Under the pieces are notes generated by a model that had not been told where the DNA came from, ran no database searches, and saw nothing but the letters and a program-made list of their open reading frames with translations. A stretch of 9,272 nucleotides of DNA from an uncultured Desulfobulbaceae bacterium. Its GTDB lineage: Bacteria > Desulfobacterota > Desulfobulbia > Desulfobulbales > Desulfobulbaceae. The stretch is taken from assembly GCA_947260045.1 (NCBI GenBank), contig CAMYOP010000210.1:1-9272 (forward strand), read 5' to 3'. Every line of letters starts with the position of its first letter. The first letter of the stretch is position 1. Positions 6,100 through 9,272 of this stretch are shown here, one piece after another. Made by a program: the position numbers and the translations under genes.

Positions 6100-7047
6100 T
6101 TGACTGTTCGTACTAAAAAATGGCTGGCTTTTCTCAGTATATTGTTAAGTAGTCCATTTTTCTTTATTGGTGGGCCAAGTTATAAGGGCTTGCGATCTCT
6201 AAATTCTTTATGGGATCTCGGGCATGTCCTGTTTTTTACCCTGTTCACCTCTCTTCTTTATTTCTTTGTTTCTGAAAGAAAAACACGGAAAGATGGCTTT
6301 GTAGAATTTATTCAGATCTTTTTTCTGGTTTTGCTCTTAGGTATATTTATAGAGCTGCTGCAAATGTTAGCAACAAGCAGATATCCTGATATTTTTGATA
6401 TCATGCGCAATCAGCTTGGCTGTTTAATAGCTTTTGCTTATATGGGTTACGAGAGGATTGGCTGGAGTGCTCAAAAATTGAGGGGGTTTCGGGTAACAGT
6501 AATTTTGCTTCTTTTTGTAGCTCTTTGGCCGTTTGGCAGGGATTTTTTAGATGAGGCGATTGCCCGTTACCAATTTCCTTTATTATCTGGCTTTGAAACA
6601 CCCTTTGAAAAGGGACGATGGATTGACAAACGTCAACTTTCCCTTGAAAAAAAGATTGTTCGTTCTGGAAGTAAATCCCTTAAGGTTAAGTTGTCAACAG
6701 CCAATTATTCAGGGACGTCGCTGTATCAGTTTGAATCCGACTGGCGAGATTATCGCTGGCTTCATTTTAGTCTCTATAATCCTCTTGGTAGACAGCTTAC
6801 TATCCATTGCAGAATTCATGATGTGCACCATGATGAAGGCGGACAGCCTTATGCTGACCGATTTCATCGTAAATTTGTTTTGGAAAAAGGGTGGAATGAT
6901 TTAAAAATATCACTTGAGGATGTACGGCTTGCTCCGGCATCGAGAGAAATGGATATGGCAAATATCTTTCGTCTTGGTTTTTTTGTTGTCAAGCAGGCAA
7001 AGCCAATGGTGATTTTTTTAGATGAGGTTTACCTGAGCAATAAATGA
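6100..7047 (+). CDS. VanZ-like membrane protein with C-terminal carbohydrate-binding-like domain
   Basis: The N-terminal half has four predicted membrane helices (about 8-24, 40-57, 69-90, 130-145). It carries VanZ-family landmarks: DLGHVLFF (39-46), then IELLQML (84-90) and SRYPDIFDIMRNQLG (93-107), with the conserved E85, Q88, D100, N104 and G107. The C-terminal half (about 150-315) is soluble, presumably extracytoplasmic, and resembles a galactose-binding/CBM-type beta-sandwich: it opens with FE, contains GSKSLKVKL and DWRDYRWLHFSLYN, and ends FLDEVYLSN. VanZ proteins are tied to glycan or envelope functions, with no proven chemistry for most. The preferred start is TTG at 6100, with AGGG five bases upstream. 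TTG at 6067, overlapping the APS kinase gene by 26 bases, would add 11 residues but has poorer signals. It immediately follows sat-cysC and is likely cotranscribed. Confidence 0.78.
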   Translation: MTVRTKKWLAFLSILLSSPFFFIGGPSYKGLRSLNSLWDLGHVLFFTLFTSLLYFFVSERKTRKDGFVEFIQIFFLVLLLGIFIELLQMLATSRYPDIFDIMRNQLGCLIAFAYMGYERIGWSAQKLRGFRVTVILLLFVALWPFGRDFLDEAIARYQFPLLSGFETPFEKGRWIDKRQLSLEKKIVRSGSKSLKVKLSTANYSGTSLYQFESDWRDYRWLHFSLYNPLGRQLTIHCRIHDVHHDEGGQPYADRFHRKFVLEKGWNDLKISLEDVRLAPASREMDMANIFRLGFFVVKQAKPMVIFLDEVYLSNK

Positions 7048-7130
7048 ATTTTGTACCGAAATGGCAGGTATGTGGATAATTTTCCGAACTGTGCGTGTTG
7101 TGCATAATATTTAGTGAGGTGTCGTTCGTA

Positions 7131-7159
7131 TTGACTTTTTCTTATTACTATTGTAATAT
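7131..7159 (+). promoter_or_regulatory. Near-consensus sigma70 promoter of the hdrC-mvhD-metV operon
   Basis: TTGACT (7131-7136), a 17-base spacer and TATAAT-like TAATAT (7154-7159) match the housekeeping promoter pattern with optimal spacing. Transcription would begin near 7166, leaving a leader of about 155 bases before the first gene. This is the best-formed promoter in the window. No terminator is visible between the VanZ-like gene and this promoter, so some read-through is possible. Confidence 0.6.
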
Positions 7160-7220
7160 TTAGGGTTCTGTTGTTGTTTGCGATGGTTTATTTCCGTTGC
7201 TTTTATCTCCTCGCTTTCTA

Positions 7221-7289
7221 TTTCTGATAAGAGCCTGCTTCTGTGATCGAAAATAGGTTTACGAGCATTCTGCACTGTGTTATCAGAGA
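7221..7289 (+). promoter_or_regulatory. Long-range stem in the operon leader
   Basis: Within the leader, TTTCTGATAA (7221-7230) can pair with TTATCAGAGA (7280-7289): ten pairs including one G-U, closing a 49-base loop. It leaves the weak ribosome binding region (GTGGTGATTGT before the ATG) about 20 bases downstream. I do not recognise a known riboswitch, and the loop shows only short internal pairing. It could be a cis-regulatory leader or chance pairing. Confidence 0.25.
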
Positions 7290-7320
7290 GGGTAAGAAAT
7301 TATATTAAAGTGGTGATTGT

Positions 7321-7881
7321 ATGGCAAAGAGTAAAGTGGAAACCGATCCGGCATTCAATGCCGAGGTTATTGCTGAACCGGGTGGTGAGCATTTAAACAG
7401 TTGTTTTTCATGTGGAGCCTGTAGCGGTATTTGTCCGGTCAGTCAGGCCATTCCAGAATTTGATCCACGTAAAATTATTCATATGATTCGTATGGGCCTC
7501 AGTGAGCGCCTTTTATCTTCAGACTTGCTCTGGTTCTGTTCCGGGTGTCGAAATTGTGTTTTTGTCTGTCCTCAGGATGTCCGATTTGCAGATATTATGG
7601 GAGCAGTCTCAAAGCTTGCTGTGAAAAAAGGTTTTGTTACCCACGAACAACTTGTTGAAAAAGGCAAATCAGCGGCCGTAAAACGTGATCTTTGCGTATC
7701 CTGTTTGACATGTGTCCGGGTTTGTCCCTGGGAAGTTCCCAAGATTGATGATGCTGGTTTTGCTACAATCGATGTTGCAGGTTGCAGGGCTTGTGGAATT
7801 TGTGTTTCAGAGTGTCCAGCCCAGGCAATCACTCTCAACGAGTCCGAGGATGAGCGGCTTATAGCTGCATGTGGTTTATAA
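7321..7881 (+). CDS. HdrC-like protein fused to a 2[4Fe-4S] ferredoxin domain
   Basis: This soluble 186-residue protein has four complete CxxCxxCxxxCP motifs: C28/31/34/38, C73/76/79/83, C125/128/131/135 and C155/158/161/165, enough for four [4Fe-4S] clusters. Residues 20-105 match HdrC, the heterodisulfide reductase subunit that passes electrons between HdrA and HdrB: DPRKIIHMIRMGL between the first two clusters and WFCSGCRNCVFVCPQDV at the second. Residues 120-172 are a bacterial-type two-cluster ferredoxin resembling the HdrA C-terminal domain. There are no membrane helices, so it is not a DsrK/QmoC-type membrane subunit. It is followed by MvhD and MetV, which places it in an electron relay to methylenetetrahydrofolate reductase, as in the acetogen MetVF-Hdr-MvhD complexes. 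No HdrA flavoprotein or HdrB is encoded here. The start ATG has only a weak ribosome binding site. Confidence 0.85.
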   Translation: MAKSKVETDPAFNAEVIAEPGGEHLNSCFSCGACSGICPVSQAIPEFDPRKIIHMIRMGLSERLLSSDLLWFCSGCRNCVFVCPQDVRFADIMGAVSKLAVKKGFVTHEQLVEKGKSAAVKRDLCVSCLTCVRVCPWEVPKIDDAGFATIDVAGCRACGICVSECPAQAITLNESEDERLIAACGL

Positions 7882-7892
7882 AATACTAAATG

Positions 7893-7913
7893 GATGCAGC
7901 CATTATCTGCATC
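7893..7913 (+). promoter_or_regulatory. Intercistronic hairpin between the HdrC-like and MvhD-like genes
   Basis: GATGCAG (7893-7899), a 7-base loop and CTGCATC (7907-7913) form a perfect 7-bp stem in the 57-base spacer. The ATG at 7894 lies within the left arm and has no ribosome binding site, which argues against using it as the next start. There is no T-run, so it is not a terminator; it may adjust mRNA processing or relative expression. Confidence 0.4.
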
Positions 7914-7938
7914 ATTCAATATATGGACGGACAATATA

Positions 7939-8346
7939 ATGAGTTTTACACCAAAAATCAGATTGTTTAGTTGCCATTATACATCGCAACAGAGTTGTGC
8001 TCAGGGCGGAAAAGAGTTGCAGCGCCTTGACTTTCCCGAAAATATAGAATTCACCCGTTTGCCATGTACAGGAAAGCTGCAGGAAGCTGCTTTGCTTAAG
8101 GCATTTGAAGAAGGGGCTGACGGAGTATACGTCGTTGGTTGTCCAACTGACGCTTGTCATAACGTGAAGGGGAGCCAACGTGCAGCAAAACGAGTCGAGA
8201 ATGTTAGGCAAGCTTTGCTGGAGCTAGATGTTGAGCCTGACCGTATACGTATGTACCACCTACCAAGGGGACTTCATCCAGAATTTATAGATGCAGCAAA
8301 AGAAATGACCAGTCGCATTGAAGAAATGGGTCCGAGTCCTTTTTGA
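7939..8346 (+). CDS. mvhD: MvhD-like iron-sulfur electron-transfer subunit
   Basis: This is a 135-residue protein of the MvhD/FlpD family, a small [2Fe-2S] subunit that passes electrons from a dehydrogenase or hydrogenase to HdrA-type partners. Recognisable blocks are MSFTPKIRLFSC at the start, PENIEFTRLPCTGK (34-46), LLKAFEEGADGVYVVGC (52-68), DACHNVKG (71-78) and a C-terminal PDRIRMYHLP segment. Cysteines are at 12, 20, 43, 68 and 73. The N-terminal pair is C-x7-C here, whereas the family usually has a tight CxxC-type arrangement, so the cluster geometry may differ. The chosen ATG at 7939 gives the family's usual length and N-terminus. An upstream in-frame ATG at 7894 would add 15 unrelated residues, lacks a ribosome binding site and sits inside a hairpin. 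It lies between the HdrC-like and MetV genes, the usual company for this subunit in methylene-THF reductase complexes. Confidence 0.87.
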   Translation: MSFTPKIRLFSCHYTSQQSCAQGGKELQRLDFPENIEFTRLPCTGKLQEAALLKAFEEGADGVYVVGCPTDACHNVKGSQRAAKRVENVRQALLELDVEPDRIRMYHLPRGLHPEFIDAAKEMTSRIEEMGPSPF

Positions 8347-8429
8347 TTTTTGATCGTAGTCATAATTTGATAATTGTATTCAAAGCGATCTGAAAAGATC
8401 GGGTAAGACAAGTAAATTAGGAGTGATTC

Positions 8430-9098
8430 ATGATAGTTGCCGAGCGAAAACCTTTGGCAGAAATAATGGAGATGGTCAAGGATTCGAAGAGAGTACTCGT
8501 CCTTGCCTGTAGGGGTTGCGTGACTGTTTGTTCTGCCGGCGGCGAACGTGAGGCTGAAATATTGGCTTCTCTCATTCGTTTAGGTCTGAAGAAAAATGGG
8601 AAAGAGGCCGAGGTTATTGAAGGTTCTCTGGTGCGTCAATGTGATAAAGAATATATAGATGCCATTGATCAGTACAAAGGTAAATATGACGCAATTGTTT
8701 CCACGGCATGTGGGGTTGGTGTGAATTTTATTGCCAATCTTCGCCCGGGAGACCAAGTTTTTCCAGCTCTCAATACTTCCTTTTTCGGTGGCTCTGCAGA
8801 GCAGGGAATCTGGCGTGAACAGTGTGCTGGCTGCGGTGACTGCGTCTTGCATTTAACCGGCGGACTCTGTCCTGTTGCTCGTTGTGCCAAAAGCCTTATG
8901 AATGGACCATGTGGTGGCTCTTCAGATGGAAAGTGTGAAATACATTCTGAGGTTGAGTGTATCTGGCAATCCATTTATGATCGCATGGGTCGTCTGGACA
9001 GGCAAAAAGAGATGTCAATCTCGCAACCAATTCGTGATTGGTCAACAGCAGGTCACGGAGGGCCAAGAAAACAGGTCAGGGGTGATTTGACTGTTTAG
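8430..9098 (+). CDS. metV: MetV, zinc/iron-sulfur partner subunit of methylenetetrahydrofolate reductase
   Basis: This 222-residue cytosolic protein matches the MTHFR C-terminal (MetV) family. Its N-terminal lobe has VLACRGCVTVCSAGGEREAE (24-43) with C27, C30 and C34, then C71 and a TACGVGVNF segment with C94. The C-terminal lobe carries the diagnostic cysteine-rich signature CAGCGDC (132-138), TGGLCPVARC (143-152), NGPCGG (158-163), GKCE (167-170) and ECIW (176-179), ending with IYDRM. MetV binds MetF and supplies electrons for reduction of methylene-THF to methyl-THF, a Wood-Ljungdahl step that can also run backward in oxidisers. The start is supported by AGGAG six bases upstream. It follows the MvhD-like gene by 83 bases and is the last gene before a strong terminator, so its MetF partner must be encoded elsewhere. 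Length and motifs are normal for the family, with no sign of truncation. Confidence 0.9.
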   Translation: MIVAERKPLAEIMEMVKDSKRVLVLACRGCVTVCSAGGEREAEILASLIRLGLKKNGKEAEVIEGSLVRQCDKEYIDAIDQYKGKYDAIVSTACGVGVNFIANLRPGDQVFPALNTSFFGGSAEQGIWREQCAGCGDCVLHLTGGLCPVARCAKSLMNGPCGGSSDGKCEIHSEVECIWQSIYDRMGRLDRQKEMSISQPIRDWSTAGHGGPRKQVRGDLTV

Positions 9099-9126
9099 TA
9101 GTTTTGGTCCAGGACCTATATTTACT

Positions 9127-9166
9127 AAAAACGAACCTTCATAATTTTGAAGGTTCGTTTTTTTTT
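9127..9166 (+). terminator. Strong intrinsic terminator, apparently bidirectional
   Basis: AAAAACGAACCTTC (9127-9140) pairs perfectly with GAAGGTTCGTTTTT (9149-9162) around an 8-base loop, and the plus strand continues in T to 9166. It ends the hdrC-mvhD-metV transcript 28 bases past the metV stop. On the minus strand the same hairpin is followed by TTTTT, so it could also stop a convergent transcript from the right. Confidence 0.92.
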
Positions 9167-9174
9167 GGAGTGTA

Positions 9175-9272
9175 TTAGCCCTGATATTTCACCAAATTCG
9201 TCGCGAGAAGCCGAAAAAGATGGTGGATACGAGGCTCGTGAAGAAAAACATTCGCAGACATACTGTCAGTAT
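9175..9272 (-). CDS. Possible C-terminal end of a convergent gene (partial, unidentified)
   Basis: A minus-strand frame is open from the window edge to a TAA at 9177-9175, giving about 31 residues that include SMSANVFLHEPRIHH and end NLVKYQG. Its stop lies just before the bidirectional terminator, which is the arrangement expected for a convergent gene. The stretch is too short to identify, and two plus-strand frames are also open over the same bases, so coding is uncertain. Confidence 0.3.
   Translation of the reverse strand, partial: TDSMSANVFLHEPRIHHLFRLLATNLVKYQG

Noticed and set aside
7894..7938. Upstream in-frame ATG extending the MvhD-like protein by 15 residues
   Set aside because: It has no ribosome binding site, lies in the arm of a perfect hairpin, and the family N-terminus (MSFTPKI) begins exactly at the ATG at 7939.
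8386..8401. CGATC-TGAAAA-GATCG hairpin between the mvhD-like gene and metV
   Set aside because: A 5-bp stem with no T-run in a short operon spacer; not distinguishable from chance.
9181..9272. Plus-strand open frames at the right edge
   Set aside because: Too short (about 30 codons), without a start or family signal, and just behind a strong terminator; the minus-strand frame fits the context slightly better.
1..9272. CRISPR arrays, insertion sequences, tRNA or rRNA genes, attachment sites
   Set aside because: No regularly spaced repeats, transposase-like frames, terminal inverted repeats or RNA-gene sequence were seen anywhere in the window.

Overview
The window reads as a moderately AT-rich bacterial chromosome segment from an anaerobe that carries parts of the Wood-Ljungdahl (methyl-branch) pathway and a bifunctional sulfate-activation gene. 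HdrC-, MvhD- and MetV-like proteins next to a Sat/APS-kinase gene point to a Desulfobacterota (sulfate-reducer or sulfur-disproportionator-like) host. That placement is inference from gene content; there is no rRNA or tRNA to fix it.

Left part, minus strand (1-2973): a likely three-gene operon transcribed right to left. It holds an unrecognised 139-residue (or 136-residue) protein, a CPA2-type cation:proton antiporter with a C-terminal universal-stress-like tail, and a CYTH-domain triphosphatase-type protein cut by the window edge. The first two genes overlap in a TTGA stop/start junction, and a TATAAT -10 box lies upstream. Next, also on the minus strand, are a stand-alone response-regulator receiver protein (3221-3607) with its own sigma70-like promoter, and a small secreted ComEA-like helix-hairpin-helix DNA-binding protein (3886-4134) ending in a strong hairpin.

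Middle, plus strand (4423-7047): a gene for a fused ATP sulfurylase/APS kinase that is broken. The reading frame is interrupted inside the ATP sulfurylase domain (stop at 5158-5160; the other frame resumes from about 5145). About 17-19 family-conserved residues are missing at the junction, where the 7-mer ACATTAC sits, as expected for an out-of-frame deletion between short repeats. The APS kinase half looks intact. Directly after it comes a membrane protein with a VanZ-like domain fused to a beta-sandwich carbohydrate-binding-like domain.

Right part, plus strand (7131-9166): a compact operon with a near-consensus promoter (TTGACT-17-TATAAT-like), a roughly 155-base leader, three genes and a strong terminator. 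The genes are an HdrC-like protein fused to a two-cluster ferredoxin domain, an MvhD-like small iron-sulfur subunit, and MetV, the partner subunit of methylenetetrahydrofolate reductase. Together they look like an electron-transfer branch feeding or draining methylene-THF reductase, but MetF, HdrA and HdrB are absent from the transcription unit. The last ~100 bases may hold the 3' end of a convergent gene, which I cannot identify.
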